In this document: positions 13,113 to 24,306 of the stretch, one piece after another
Layout of the letters: each line of letters opens with the position of its first letter
Numbering within the stretch: position 1 is the stretch's first letter
DNA from: Craterostigma plantagineum
Taxonomy: Eukaryota; Streptophyta; Magnoliopsida; Lamiales; Linderniaceae
NCBI GenBank assembly: GCA_027422505.1
Contig: JAPQWV010000127.1
Span: 62,001-126,000 of the forward strand
Length of the DNA: 64,000 nt
Direction: 5' to 3'
Program-made: the position numbers and the translations under genes
Notes under the pieces: generated by a model
Told to the model about the DNA's origin: nothing
The model's input: the letters and a program-made list of their open reading frames with translations, nothing else
Database searches by the model: none

Positions 13113-13443
13113 GCATGAAATCTCATGTCCCAGTTTATGTATCCCACTTTATGTCCCAAAATACGAAATTTAAAAATTTGTGATTCTTACGGATACAGAA
13201 AAATATAAGATATGGATATCATTTTGATCATCATAACATAACGAATAAATTGGTGATGTTTATATATTTTTATCATATATATCACATAAAATAATAGTGA
13301 TTTTATGATTTGGTGAATTGTGGAGATAAAATAATTTAAAATTAGTGAGAAAATCTGCTAGCCCCTATATTAAAAAATCGATGGTGATTAAATGGGACAG
13401 GAAGTGGGATACAAAAAATGGGACAAGACGATTTCATCGAGTA
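13113..13443. mobile_element. MULE-type MITE
   Basis: The target-site duplication AGTATTATGC occurs at 13103-13112 and 13444-13453. Between them is a 331-bp element with imperfect inverted repeats of about 45 bp: TGAAATC, then TTGTCCCA-type, then GTATCCCACTT, then TGTCCCA on each side. The 9-10-bp duplication and long termini fit the Mutator superfamily. There are no coding regions. Confidence 0.75.
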
Positions 13444-13539
13444 AGTATTATGCTCAAACCATGTTAATAAGAATAAGAGTAAGTTATATCATAATATTTA
13501 TTATACAAATCGTATCTGCAGAATACATATATATATATA

Positions 13540-15192
13540 CTAGCCTATGGTTGCCGCACGTTGTGCGGCTAATGGGAAATTGCGACCCGAGGAAGAATCA
13601 CTCAGAGGAACCAAACAAAGATATGAAAATGCATAAACAAAATATATATAACATATTTCAGTAGACTTTTTATTAAAAAATGACAAAAAAAAAACATCAT
13701 ATTTGCTGGCAATCAGTATAGCCATGAATATTGTTAGTAATAAGTTTTAACAATGTAACTATAGCGAGATAAAGATTCGCCTCACCAAACCATGTTTAAC
13801 TATCGCGTCTGCTACTCATCCATTAAGGCAGCATTCCTTCTTCGTGTAGGCAGAGAAGACGAAGTGAACACCTCAGATAAACCATTACGAATAGCCGATT
13901 ATGTCAAGTAATCTACTGTGCTGTTCGAAGTAGCAGTATTGGATAATTCTAAGCTGAGAATATGGTTATGCCTTATGTGTTTCTCTACCCATTCTACCGA
14001 AACTGATCATTCGTCTGAGGTAAACCCTTCGAAAGGCTCTGTTGTCCAACACCCTCAATTATTTGATTCTGGCTTTCAGCGCGAAGTCGTGTGAGACGGG
14101 CTTTCACTCCCTCCATTACCGTAAATTGGGATGACGGTTTTGTCCGATACCCTGCTTTTAAAGTCGGGCCACTCTTTACTGTCCTAATCTGACTTATGAA
14201 AATGTTCTGTTTCAAGTCCTGCAACTTCACTCTGTCAAGAAAGCTCCGGTAACTTTGCCTTCCAAGCACAACCCATGAATCAAAGAACTGTAAGTTAATG
14301 AATTAGGGACAAGTTGCTTGCGAAACGTCTCCATCACCTGCAAAGCTTGTAAGGAATGCTCGTTATTGCGAACCCCGTCAACGAGGGAACTATAAATGTA
14401 GACGTTAGGCTCGACACCTTTGGTCTCCTTCAACTACTCAAATGCATCCTCCAACTTATTCAACTGACAAGACCCGTGAATCAAAGAACTATATGTAATA
14501 AACGAAGACGAACAACCATTTCCTCCATTGTTTCGAATGCCCTCACAACATCATGTGGCATGTGGACACGCGCATAGGCTTTGTAAGACAATATGAATAG
14601 ATCTTCGGAGATGGTACAGTTTTCCTGCTTCATCTCCGACGCATGTCTTCGGCTAACGAAAACCTGTTAGCGGTCAAAACGCCTGAACATCACAGCAAAT
14701 GTGGTCTGATCATGACGGAAGCCGTTGCAATATTCGGGAGTAGCTGAGTCGAATATAGAGATCGCCTTGTCTATATCTCTCTCGGAACGAACCAATCGAT
14801 CGACCAAAGGAGTTCTGATTTGCTTGGCCATTTCTAGATTGTTTTGCTAGCCATCGACCTCGTTCAGACAATTCGTCGAACATGTTCCGTGCGCCTCTTG
14901 GCAAGTTTAGGTGATGCGAACGCAACTCCAATGTACACAAAACTATGGTGATATGCTAGGGAGCAATCAAACAGAATGCTCAAGAGCTGAATCAATGGCG
15001 TGAAATCGGGTCGGCCGCTATTTAGGATTGGGGTCGCTATCTCTGGTTGAGGATGAGTTTCTTTTATACATACGTTGATATCGCAAAGGACTATTTTACA
15101 GAGTATATTTACAATATTGTCACTGATGACCGGCAACTGGCACAAAACTGGCTATGAAATGGTGGCTTCAGACTTTTATAGTAGATAGTAGA
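13540..15192 (-). mobile_element. Helitron-like non-autonomous element carrying a decayed PPR gene
   Basis: On the minus strand the 3' end shows the hairpin GCCGCACAACGTGCGGC (7-bp stem), then AACCATAGG, then CTAG followed by T. That is the textbook Helitron terminus. A compatible 5' end, TCTACTATCTACTATAAAAG, lies at about 15192 and is preceded by A, so insertion is between A and T with no duplication. No Rep/helicase is encoded. The cargo is PPR-like sequence on the same strand (13990-15150). The 3' end is well supported; the 5' end is less certain, since TC at 15185 is equally possible. Confidence 0.55.
13990..15150 (-). pseudogene. Decayed pentatricopeptide-repeat (PPR) gene fragment
   Basis: Several frames on the minus strand encode overlapping pieces of one PPR protein. 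The clearest piece is VEPNVYIYSSLVDGVRNNEH plus LVPNSLTYSSLIHGLCLEGK (14227-14433), which has the P-class 35-residue repeat pattern. Upstream pieces (14710-15145) carry HPQPEIATPILNS, PDFTPLIQLLSILFDCSLA and MFDELSERGRWLAKQSRNG. The pieces lie in different frames with stops between them, so no intact protein is possible. PPR proteins normally bind organelle RNA. The location inside a Helitron-like element suggests gene capture. Confidence 0.7.
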
Positions 15193-15409
15193 TATATGTT
15201 TTCTTAATCATGATATTTTTATGTGACTTGATATATCCACATAAACCCTACTCCCAAGATACACCTAAGAAGAAAGAATGCGTAGAAATGCACTAATTTT
15301 TATATCGTGTGAACGCATCAGATTCCTCATTGCATGAAATGAAACCTCCCCACGATATTCAAGAGTACACATCTGCTGTCTCCCACTTAATTAATTAACT
15401 CTTTTTCTT

Positions 15410-15480
15410 TTCTTTTTATCTATATATATACCACCTCATCAGAGGCGTGTGTCCACCACACTCCTCACTTAGAAAAAAAA
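15410..15480 (+). promoter_or_regulatory. Probable core promoter of the VIT-like gene
   Basis: A TATA-rich stretch (TATATATATACC, 15419-15432) lies about 95 bp upstream of the first ATG, followed by a CA-rich start region. Confidence 0.4.
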
Positions 15481-15522
15481 AAATAATTAATATTATTTAG
15501 AAGGTTCTTGATCAGCATATCC

Positions 15523-16413
15523 ATGGAAGTGAAGACGACGACGATCATCGCCCAAAACAGCCAAATCTTGCTAGAAATGACCGTGATATCGAATCCCAGG
15601 ACAAAAAGGATGACGACGACGGCGGCGCTGTAGTGGAAGAAGCCGCCGTTCGAGACTTTTCGGGCCGCGCACAGTGGCTCAGAGCTGCCGTCCTAGGCGC
15701 CAACGACGGCCTGCTCTCCACGGCCTCCCTCATGATGGGCGTCGGCGCCGTCAAACGTGACGTCAAGACCATGATTCTCACCGGAGTCGCCGGACTTGTC
15801 GCCGGAGCTTGCAGCATGGCCATCGGAGAGTTCGTGTCCGTTTACGCTCAGTACGACATAGAGTATGCTCAGCTCAAAAGAGAGCAGAAGCAACAACTGC
15901 ATGGAAAAGCTGGTATGTGATAAAATAAAACTATACTTTATTATGAGATGTTAATTTAAACAAACAAAGAAGATTAGGGTTTTTAAGCGACGACGACCCC
16001 TCAGTTTTCCTTTTATTGCTGTTTTGTTCTCATTTAATGCACTTGCTTGTCAAATTTGGCGTGCACACAATATATTCAATTCTAATAATTGTCGACGGCG
16101 ATGCACAGAGTTCGATGAGACGAAGAAAGAGAAGTCGCCGAGTCCACTGAGAGCAGCAGCGGCGTCGGCGGTGGCATTTGCTGTTGGGGCGGCTGTGCCA
16201 CTTTTGGCGGCGGCTTTCGTGGAGGAGTACAAGGCGAGGTTGGGGGTGGTGGTGGCGGCCTCCACGGTGGCGCTGTTAGGGTTTGGTTGTTTGGGTGCTC
16301 TCTTGGGAGGAGCGCCGGTGGCTAGATCCACCGTCAGGGTGGTGGTTGGCGGCTGGCTTGCCATGGCTATTACCTATGGATTGACCAAAGCTATTGGATC
16401 CCATGGATTCTAA
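15523..16413 (+). CDS. Vacuolar iron transporter-like (VIT/CCC1) protein; start codon out of frame
   Basis: Exon 1 ends at 15912 and exon 2 is 16109-16413. Together they encode RDFSGRAQWLRAAVLGANDG, LLSTASLMMGVGAV, GLVAGACSMAIGEFVSVYAQ, then EKSPSPLRAAAASAVAFAVG, AAVPLLAAAF and GGWLAMAITYGLTKAIGSHG. These are the two plus three membrane helices of VTL/nodulin-21-type proteins, which lack the metal-binding insert of true VIT1. They move iron or manganese across the tonoplast or other membranes. The open frame runs upstream through a DDDD/HRPKQPN-rich cytosolic N-terminus to about 15505 but has no ATG. The obvious ATG at 15523 is in another frame and would meet a stop at about 15631. One missing base between 15526 and 15540 would explain this. 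Alternatives are a non-AUG start or real inactivation. Confidence 0.8.
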
Positions 16414-16414
16414 A

Positions 16415-17230
16415 TAAAACTTGATTGATGGTTAATATATATTTACTAATGGGCTGTTTTGGTGTTTATGCAGAAGATAATATATACGCTTCCTTAAGCT
16501 AATAGTTTTCTTTACTATGTTTATGTAATAATTATGATCTCTCTCCTTGCTCTCTCTCTCTCTCTCTCTCTGACAACACACAGAGATATTGATTGCTAAG
16601 CTTATCAAAGTACAATAAAGATACGGAGATGTGTAAGAATATGCCTTGTAAATTGCTATAAAGCAAAAGCCCTTGAGTCCGCGAATAGAATAAAATTTCA
16701 GACACAAAACTTAAACGAATGAAGGGTGCTTTTTCTTTCAACTAAATGTAATAATAGTAAGAGGCGTGTGGCATCCATACGAAAGCCACGGATCTCAACG
16801 AACAGAGTTGATTTATCTAATAAAATCGTTTTCAAATCATCCTTGTTTTCCTATTCTTAGCACCTAATCACCCTTAGCAGCTTCGAAGTCAACGGTAATT
16901 CGCCATCAACCTAACGGTGTAGAGTATAGATAGACATAGATACCTATAGCGGATCTTAAAAAATTAAGACGATAGTAGAATTTGTTTGTAAATATGTGAA
17001 TGTTTGTTGATTATTTTCGTTGACTTTGTGTATATTAGAGAAAAGATGAGCACACAGTTAACTATTAGTCCACGGTCTTAACCGTATAATATGATTTCTA
17101 GTAAAAAAGAAACAGAGATTATTTGGTGTGCAATGTATTTTCTTACCATAATCTCAAAAACTCTTCAGTACATAAAAGAGAGAACTGACGTACACTTGCC
17201 TGAGAAAGAATCATCAGATCATCATAGTTC
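16415..17230. other. Spacer between VIT-like and FAD oxidoreductase genes
   Basis: Contains a CT microsatellite at 16541-16571. The segment 17107-17200 is the 3' flank of the oxidoreductase gene and recurs at about 22722-22805 (see the duplication entries). No gene is seen. Confidence 0.4.
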
Positions 17231-17231
17231 T

Positions 17232-18683
17232 TCACACTTTGACAGCAGATCGATCTTTCAACAGCGCCTCAGCTGCCCTTTTTCCCGAGACCAATGCGCC
17301 GTCGAAGGTAGCGCTCGTCACATAATCGCCACACGCGTAAAGCCCTAACTTCACCCTCGGCTCCTTAACTAAATCGGTCGGCGGACATTGATTTGGCTGA
17401 GCATAACCTATCCTATACATCTTCAAAAACTTCCACGAAGCAACCATTTCCTCGCCGAACCATTCAGACAACTCTCCCGCAACTTGGTTCGCCAATTCCT
17501 CTTCGCTAGAATCGTCGTACGATCCAATGAGAGATACAGACACTAAGGCTTTCCCTGGCGGGGCGTAAGAAGGAGCCACGTTCGTGGGAAAGAACATGTT
17601 ATTCACTATCCCTTTTCCCGACCCGTTTAGGTACAAAACTGGGTCTTGGTTAGGGATGTTTTCGCTCTCTGTCCAAAAGTATAAGCATGTCGTGCTACGT
17701 ATGGGTTTCTTGATTGGATTTTCTGTTACTTTACCAGCCAAGAATTTTGCAGCTTCGAACTGTTCGATCGCTAGTATCACTCCTCGGTTGCTCTTCAAGG
17801 TCTCTCCGTTCTCTAGGCAAACTACGAAAGATTCGTTCGACTCTTGATCCAAAGAAACCACCCTTGAGTTGAATAAGATCGACTCTTGATCTAATTTGGC
17901 TGCTAAATATTCTGGAATTGCTGAGATTCCTTTCCTTGGGAGCGCATTATCCCCCAAAGCAAGACATTTGAACACAAAGTCGAACAACCTCGACGTTGTC
18001 TGAAGCTCTCTGTCGAAAAAAATCCCTCCGAAGAAAGGCATGAAGAACCTCTGTAAGATGGCGTCCGAAAACCCTATCCCCTTCAGCAAATCCACTGTAC
18101 TAACCTCACCCCCTGTCAAAATTTCCCAATCCGATCGAGTCAATACCCTAATTCGAGTCAACGCAATCAGCATCTTGTCCCAAACGGTCCCAATCGGATT
18201 CCCCAACGAATTCACCGCGTCGGCCAAATGCCTCAGCGGATCAGCCACGGTGTGGAACTTACCACCGTAGTAAACCCTCGCGCCTGAGTAAAACCTGCAC
18301 AAATCGAGCGCGTCGAGGTCAATCAACCGTCGAACCTCAGGGTACGCCGTGATGAGGATCTGAAACCCTCGATCGAGAGTGAAACCTTCGAATTGATCCG
18401 TACGGACGCGTCCGCCGACAGAATCGGACGCCTCCACGACCGTGTACGGCACTCGATCAGCTTGGAGACGAGCTGCGGCGGCTAAACCAGCTAAACCAGC
18501 GCCGACGATTATGACCTTGTCATCATCGCCGCCATCCGTGGAAGGATTGGCTGTTATCGGCTGCAACGAAATTGGCCGTGCAGCAGCGCTTGAGAGCTTG
18601 GGTCTAGGCCTCGACTTGAAAACCGAGTCATGTCGGTGGCACAAGCAACGGAGGCCGGCGATCGTGGTGGCGACGAGAGGCAT
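17232..18683 (-). CDS. FAD-dependent (amine-oxidase-like) oxidoreductase, probably plastid-targeted
   Basis: Intronless frame of 483 codons with its ATG at 18683. Residues 1-50 are Ser/Arg/Pro-rich with few acids, as in a plastid transit peptide. The Rossmann FAD-binding site follows at 56-85: KVIIVGAGLAGLAAAARLQ, then VVEASDSVGGRVRTD. Further blocks are FTLDRGFQIL (about 99), FMPFFGGIFFDREL, and the C-terminal FAD-closing motif GLYACGDYVTSATFDGALVS. The organisation fits the FAD/NAD(P)-binding oxidoreductase family related to Arabidopsis AT3G04650, whose substrate I do not know. The flavin fold resembles phytoene desaturases and amine oxidases, but the carotenoid signature is absent. Part of this gene's 3' end is duplicated near 22.8 kb. 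Confidence 0.85.
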   Translation of the reverse strand: MPLVATTIAGLRCLCHRHDSVFKSRPRPKLSSAAARPISLQPITANPSTDGGDDDKVIIVGAGLAGLAAAARLQADRVPYTVVEASDSVGGRVRTDQFEGFTLDRGFQILITAYPEVRRLIDLDALDLCRFYSGARVYYGGKFHTVADPLRHLADAVNSLGNPIGTVWDKMLIALTRIRVLTRSDWEILTGGEVSTVDLLKGIGFSDAILQRFFMPFFGGIFFDRELQTTSRLFDFVFKCLALGDNALPRKGISAIPEYLAAKLDQESILFNSRVVSLDQESNESFVVCLENGETLKSNRGVILAIEQFEAAKFLAGKVTENPIKKPIRSTTCLYFWTESENIPNQDPVLYLNGSGKGIVNNMFFPTNVAPSYAPPGKALVSVSLIGSYDDSSEEELANQVAGELSEWFGEEMVASWKFLKMYRIGYAQPNQCPPTDLVKEPRVKLGLYACGDYVTSATFDGALVSGKRAAEALLKDRSAVKV

Positions 18684-18699
18684 TCTGTGGATCGTGGTA

Positions 18700-19200
18700 G
18701 AGATAGCTCAGAGAAAAGTGTACCGTCATATTTCATCGTTATCCACACAAATCACTCCTTTGGCTTGTCGAGCAGACAAGACAAGTACGCATAATTTCGA
18801 TATATCAGAATATCAAACTGGTTAATTATTTTCCAATCCTCTGATTTAAAGGTGTGAATTTAGGAACGATAACTTTTATAATTTCGGGATTATTTTACGT
18901 TGAAATCCTAAATTTTGTCCCAAAATTACTTAATTGTAAAAGTAATTGTCGCGCTCTTCCTAAATTTTTCAAAATAGCTCTACTGTCGAAATCAAGGGTA
19001 TGTTCATAATTTGGTTAATTTAAAAAATTATGGTCCATATAAGTACAATCCCTTAATTAAATTTGCCTGTAAGGTAGTGTTACTTCCAAAATTACAACAG
19101 TAAAAACATTTTAATCCTAATTCGTAATTTACTTGACTAAAAAAATTCAAATTATAGCTCTCACCAATATATGTTATTAAGAAACGATAACAATAACGCA
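18700..19200. other. Spacer between oxidoreductase promoter and laccase 3' end
   Basis: AT-rich; no coding signal. It should hold the oxidoreductase promoter and the laccase 3' UTR. Confidence 0.3.
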
Positions 19201-19210
19201 TAGCTTTGTC

Positions 19211-21718
19211 TCAGCATTTAGGCACATTTCTCGGCGGTGGGCGCATCTTAGCACCACCACCGCCGCCACGACCATCTTTCACAAGCAAAACCGCGCTCAT
19301 TCCCCAGCTCTGATGCCTCTCAAGGTGGCAATGCATGAGCCAAACGCCGGGATTATCGGCCCTAAACCTAATCGCCACCCACCCATTCTTCGGAATCCCG
19401 ACGGTCGTTTCCTGTGGAGGATCCACGAGATTATACCCTAAAGAATCATTTTCCCCGTCGAAATTCCCAAAACCCCAACCCACCACGTAAAAACCGTACC
19501 CATGCATGTGAATCGGATGGTTATCGCTCGCCAACACGTTAGTCCCCTGCAGTACCATCTCCACGCGTGCGCCATATTCCAGGACGAGAACCCTCGTCCC
19601 GAATCCCGGCGTAAGAACGCTCCCGGGCAAATTCACGCCCGTGTAGTCGAACGCCTTCGGCGGCTTTCTTGGGAAATTTGGCTCGAAGACGCCGCAGATA
19701 CGGTTGTAATAAGCGTCGAGGACGTCGGTCGATGGCATGACGAGGCTCACGTTGTTTAAGCTCGCGGAGAATCTCTTGCCGAAGGGGCCGTTGCATGGCG
19801 AGGCTTTCGTGCAGTTCACAAGGTTTACCTGTTAAGAATGAAAATCCTAAGTAACTCTCATGTGTCCCACATCAGTTAATTGAGGAGGATTGTACTAATA
19901 CATTAGTAGATGAGCCACTCCATCTATCACCAGTTGGTTTTAGAATGAGACATCGGCTCTTATATGGGTTATCTCTCCTCCTATGTGGGCATGCCCGATA
20001 ATGAATTTAATATTACCGAGGCGGTGATGAGTAAGTGCGTGTCGATTTCCCGCGGGACTTCGACTGGGTGTTCTCTGCTGGCTAAGCTCCTCAGTCTCCT
20101 CGTGAATGCTGTAGATGCTGACGTGTCGTTGTAGTATGGGAGTTTCGGTAGTAGAGCAGACGACTTTGTTTCATGGTATTGTAAGATGGCCGTTGTTGTC
20201 GAGTTGTTGAATCCCGCCCCGAAGGCGCTCGCGTAGGCTCGGGCGGCCATGTAATAGGAATTGTTGTTGTGGGGTTGGTCGGCGAGTAGTAAGACGTCCA
20301 TGGATTGTCCCGGAGCGATCATTATGTAATCGGTGTTGAAGGGTTTGGTGTAGAACCCGTCGGTTCCTACGACGACGAGCTTGTGGCTCGCGACGGAGAA
20401 GAAGACGTCTTCGTCCATGATTGCGCTCACGATTCGGAGGAGGTAGGCTTTCCCAGGCTCGATGCTCGTCCGAAACGTTCCTAGGTACGTAAGTGAAATG
20501 AGTGGTGAGAGACGTCGACAAATGGCAATTAAACAAGATAAAAATTAATATATGATACATTCCCTTCAAGCTTAGGTGAAGTAATCGTTCAGTCAGACTA
20601 AAAAAACATGTTTACCTCGTTTCGAGCATGGATACAGATCGCCAGGTTGTCCGTTGATAAGGTAAGCATCGGACAGTATCGGTTCGCCTCCCGTCTTGTT
20701 TGCATTTCTCGAGATTTCCATTACGTTCTCTTTCCACCATTCGCCTTCATGACATCGACATTAGGTCTCTTGCGGAGGAACGTACGATTTTGTTGTAAAT
20801 TATATAAATTTAAACTATGATATATACTCCCTTCAATTTAAGCTTTTGGACGGAGTTGTCATTCAACATGATATCAGACAAAAGAACCATAGTTCACAGC
20901 CACACACTAATTGAAATCTCACATTTTTAGGGCTAGATGTAAAAGAAATCAACCAAGACGTGATAAACCTAACCTAAATCTAAAATATGATACGCTATCT
21001 TCGAGCTTAAATTTTTAGGCATAGCTTAAATTTTTAGGCAAGGCGATCAAAGATTCGGCGAGAAGAAAACGATATTACCTAGAATAATGGGGAGCTCGGC
21101 ATAGGGCCGGGGAAAAGGGTAGCTCGTCCCGACCCTCGGGTAAACGACGATCATCCCGTGAATCGTGGCTCGAGCCCAACCGCTGTGCGCGTGCCACCAA
21201 ACGGTCCCTTCTTCGGTGGTCAGCTGAATTTCGTAAGTGAAGCTCTTCCCCGGCCTTATAGGGCACTGGTTTATGTACTCTGCACCATCCGACCATGGAT
21301 TCCTCGGCTGCTTCACTCCATGCCTTTTGGACAACATTTCGCATGAGTGAATAAAAAAAACATGGCAATGGTAATTAAAAAAAGAAAAAGAAAATGAGAA
21401 TCGACGCGGACCAGTGAAGGGTTACGTTGTAATCTGCACCGTTGTGGAAATCGACGACTATGGTGTCTCCTCTGTTGGCCTTTAGGGTGGGACCTGGGAA
21501 TTTTCCATTGACTGTGAGGATTTTCTTGGTGCTGCATAGCCTTGTGTAAGAAGAAGACTTCAACTGCAGCATATGCAATGAGATTATTTATAACAGAGAT
21601 TAAGTGTTTTAATCAAGAATGTGAAGGGTTATACCACAAACTTGTGACGATGAACTTTGGCAGAAGCAGATTGAAGAAGGATTACGAGGAACCATAGCAG
21701 ACATAGCTTAGCTCCCAT
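19211..21718 (-). CDS. Laccase (secreted multicopper oxidase)
   Basis: Six exons on the minus strand: 21635-21718, 21412-21563, 21079-21323, 20616-20744, 20017-20480 and 19211-19828. They sum to 1692 nt, giving 563 residues with an open frame. Exon 1 gives a signal peptide ([20 protein letters not shown]). All four copper motifs are visible: [29 protein letters not shown] and [12 protein letters not shown]. The residue after the last G is Met, the axial position of the type-1 copper. Other family marks are [22 protein letters not shown] and the carboxy end PPPRNVPKC. Laccases oxidise monolignols or flavonoids in the cell wall using O2. The paralogue class cannot be fixed here. Its first exon and promoter are duplicated at about 35.67-35.9 kb. 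Confidence 0.96.
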
Positions 21719-22013
21719 TTTTTCTCTCTCTTTTTTGTTGGGGTTCTTTGTTTTCAGTTATCATTGAAAAGTTTCAATATTTATTATTTGGATGTGCCTG
21801 GAAGGCATATATTTATCATATTGCCAGAATCGTTTGTTGTAAGGAAATTGATTAATTAGATATTATTACATTGTTGATTATGCCAGTTTAGTCAAAGATC
21901 TGTCAAATCTTCAATTTTTTTTCCATCCATAATCTCTTCCTAGTGTTCATAGGACTAGAAGAAGATATAATATATAGAATTATATATGATTTGTTTATTA
22001 CAGTCCTTTTTTA

Positions 22014-22735
22014 AGGTTCACAATTGTTTCTCGACAAACGATACGATAACTGCCACGTCGTCGAGCTTGCCGCCTTCGTATCCCGAAAACCCGGCGTTTC
22101 GGGCCTCTTCGGCAAACGGGCTTCGGCCCAAGCCCGAGAAACCTATCTCATGCGCCCTCCTCGCCAACATCTCCGCAATTTCCTACACTTCACATGTTAG
22201 TTTTTTATTATTACAAGTCGATAGTCAATAGATTCGAAGCCTTACAATACCTTTGGCGATTTGTCGTCTTCGTCGAGGGTCGAACAAATTGTCGAGTAGC
22301 CTGTCCGTCGAAGTCACGACCACGTCGCCTTCCTCTAAGTCCACTTGGTAGCTCTGAAAGAAAACCAAATGGCTTTATCAAATTTATGGGGTGTTTATCA
22401 TTTTAAGGACATTAACTTTCAAAATTAATCAATTTAGAAACATTACACGCGGCGTATAATTCAGTCATATGGGGTGTCATTTCTACGGAAAATAACTTTA
22501 ATAGTTGATTAATTTTCGGGACAATAGTTACGTTGTATAATGTCCTTAAATTGCTAGTTATGGTCCGTATAATGACGATCCCCAAATTCTTGGCCTTAAG
22601 ACAGCAGTGAAGAATGCGTGTTAACATAGTCAGACTTTATGTTTGTTGGTTACATGAATGAGCTGATTCACTAACCAGCATTAGACCCTCCTCTATTTCT
22701 TGAGTTTCTTCACTTGATTCTTCGATTATTTGGTG
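22014..22735 (-). pseudogene. Truncated duplicate of the PP2C62-like gene
   Basis: Sequence closely matches the 3' part of the phosphatase at 36.0-37.8 kb. A near-complete last exon (about 22020-22185; GGKLDDVAV region on the minus strand) is followed by a copy of the preceding exon (about 22240-22355) that has lost about 30 bases, encoding the HEISAAVANS segment. After diverged intron DNA, a piece of the acidic exon 4 appears (22655-22735; LMLVSE border), cut off abruptly. The intervening catalytic exons are gone, so it cannot encode a phosphatase. The flank 21660-22010 also matches 35665-36030. Confidence 0.85.
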
Positions 22736-22850
22736 TGTAATGTATTTTCTTCCCATAATCTCAAAAACTCTTCAGTACATAAGAGAGAGAACTGACGTAC
22801 GCTTGCCGATCCTATCCATCTTCAAAAACTTCCAAGAAGCAACCATTTTC
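22722..22850. repeat. Duplicated scrap of the FAD oxidoreductase 3' end
   Basis: 22722-22805 matches the oxidoreductase 3' flank at 17107-17195 (shared TCTCAAAAACTCTTCAGTAC). 22803-22850 matches its coding end at about 17406-17452 (shared CATCTTCAAAAACTTCCA). About 200 bp between the two blocks is missing in this copy. It abuts the truncated PP2C exon directly. Confidence 0.8.
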
Positions 22851-22925
22851 TTATTGGGCCGATCCCGATAAAGCCCAATAAGAGGTCAAGTTAAGTCACC
22901 TCAGGCCCATACGAAACCCTCGTAA
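22850..22925 (+). promoter_or_regulatory. Site II-type promoter motifs of the uL24m gene
   Basis: TTGGGCC, AAAGCCCAATAAG and CAGGCCCATAC lie within 75 bp, about 140-200 bp upstream of the uL24m ATG. Motifs of this type are common in promoters of plant ribosomal and mitochondrial genes. Confidence 0.5.
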
Positions 22926-23058
22926 AACTCCACCACGAAGATCACTTTCCTTACGGGAACCTCAAAATTCTTCCCAGTTATGATCTCCGAGTTGTATGGT
23001 TGATTTTCGACCTTCTCATTAGTTCGTTGTTTGCTCAATTGATTCCTAATTATTCGTC

Positions 23059-24021
23059 ATGGCCAAAGTTATGGGTTGGAAGGCAGCTCAGAAGCTCATT
23101 CATCACTGGAAGATCCTTAGAGGCGATAATGTAAGTGAAATGCAATTCATTGGCTTGCTGGTGAAATTAGTCGGTGCCAACTTAATTCTGTTTTCAGGTG
23201 ATGATAATTAGGGGAAAAGACAGAGGGGAGACCGGCTTGATTAAAAGCGTGATTCGCTCTCAGAATCGTGTAATTGTGGAAGGAAAGAACTTGGTGAGAA
23301 GCCAATCGAATTGGTTTCACTGTTTTGGTTTTTCGATTTTAAGGCCATGGATTTGAAGAGATTAGTTGCAGATATCTTCTGAGATAGTTTAATTAAATCT
23401 TTTGTGCTTGAAATATATTGGCAGGTAAAGAAGCACATAAAGCAAGGACAAGGTCATGAAGGTGGGATTTTCTCTGTTGAAGCCCCTCTTCATGTATCAA
23501 ATGTTCAAGTTCTCGATCCTGTCACAGGGTAAGAGAACAATCTAAATGGATCAGACTTTTACGTGTTTTTTCGTTGGTGTTTCGAATTTCTGTTCAATCA
23601 GATATTCTTACTTGAAGGAAGCCATGCAAGGTTGGGACGAAGTACTTAGAAGATGGAACCAAAGTTCGAGTTTCTAGAGGCATCGGAGCTTCGGGTTCCA
23701 TTATGCCTCGCCCTGAAATCTTGAAGATGAGGAGCACGCCTAGACCTACCATGGGTAATTTTCAAGATTTTTTCGTCCTTTTCATTATCTCATTAATGAG
23801 GTTGGAGCATCTGAAGTGAATGTTCATGAGTTCCACTCATTCGCAAATTGAAGATTATTTAATCAGACACCTTATACCACCACCTTGTTAGACTGCAATC
23901 TTTGTCCTACTTCTAAGTCTCCGTTGTTTGTTTTGCAGTTGGTCCCAAAGACACTCCGATGGAGTTGGTGTTGGAGAACACATACGATGCTAAAACTGAC
24001 ACGGGAATGCCCGATCTTTGA
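23059..24021 (+). CDS. Mitochondrial ribosomal protein uL24m (KOW domain)
   Basis: Five exons: 23059-23130, 23198-23293, 23425-23528, 23618-23754 and 23939-24021. They join to 492 nt, 163 residues. The protein starts [20 protein letters not shown]. The KOW motif follows in exon 2 ([20 protein letters not shown]). Then come [20 protein letters not shown] and [20 protein letters not shown], the usual uL24 order. It resembles Arabidopsis AT5G23535, a KOW-domain protein of about 160 residues. uL24 starts large-subunit assembly; a mitochondrial address is inferred from that homologue rather than from a clear presequence. The hAT element at 24307 sits about 285 bp past its stop. Confidence 0.92.
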
Positions 24022-24306
24022 TCATCGGTTGAACTTGCAGATTGGCGTGATCTAGGATCACAACGGATGACGCAATCATACGGAGTTAGCTTCTGCCCTA
24101 GACAATCAACTTAGCTTGGTTACTCTTTATGTTGAAACTGTTCGCGGTTCTTGCATTCAATCAAACATTTGGGCGCAAGAATGTCAGTGTTCTACGAAAG
24201 GTTCGTCACTACTTCGCCGTTGGTCAGCTGAACTGAATAATGTTCTTGAAATAATTAATGCATGCTTAGTCTTCCCCGTGTCGACCCCTTGCGTTTCACG
24301 TTCTAT

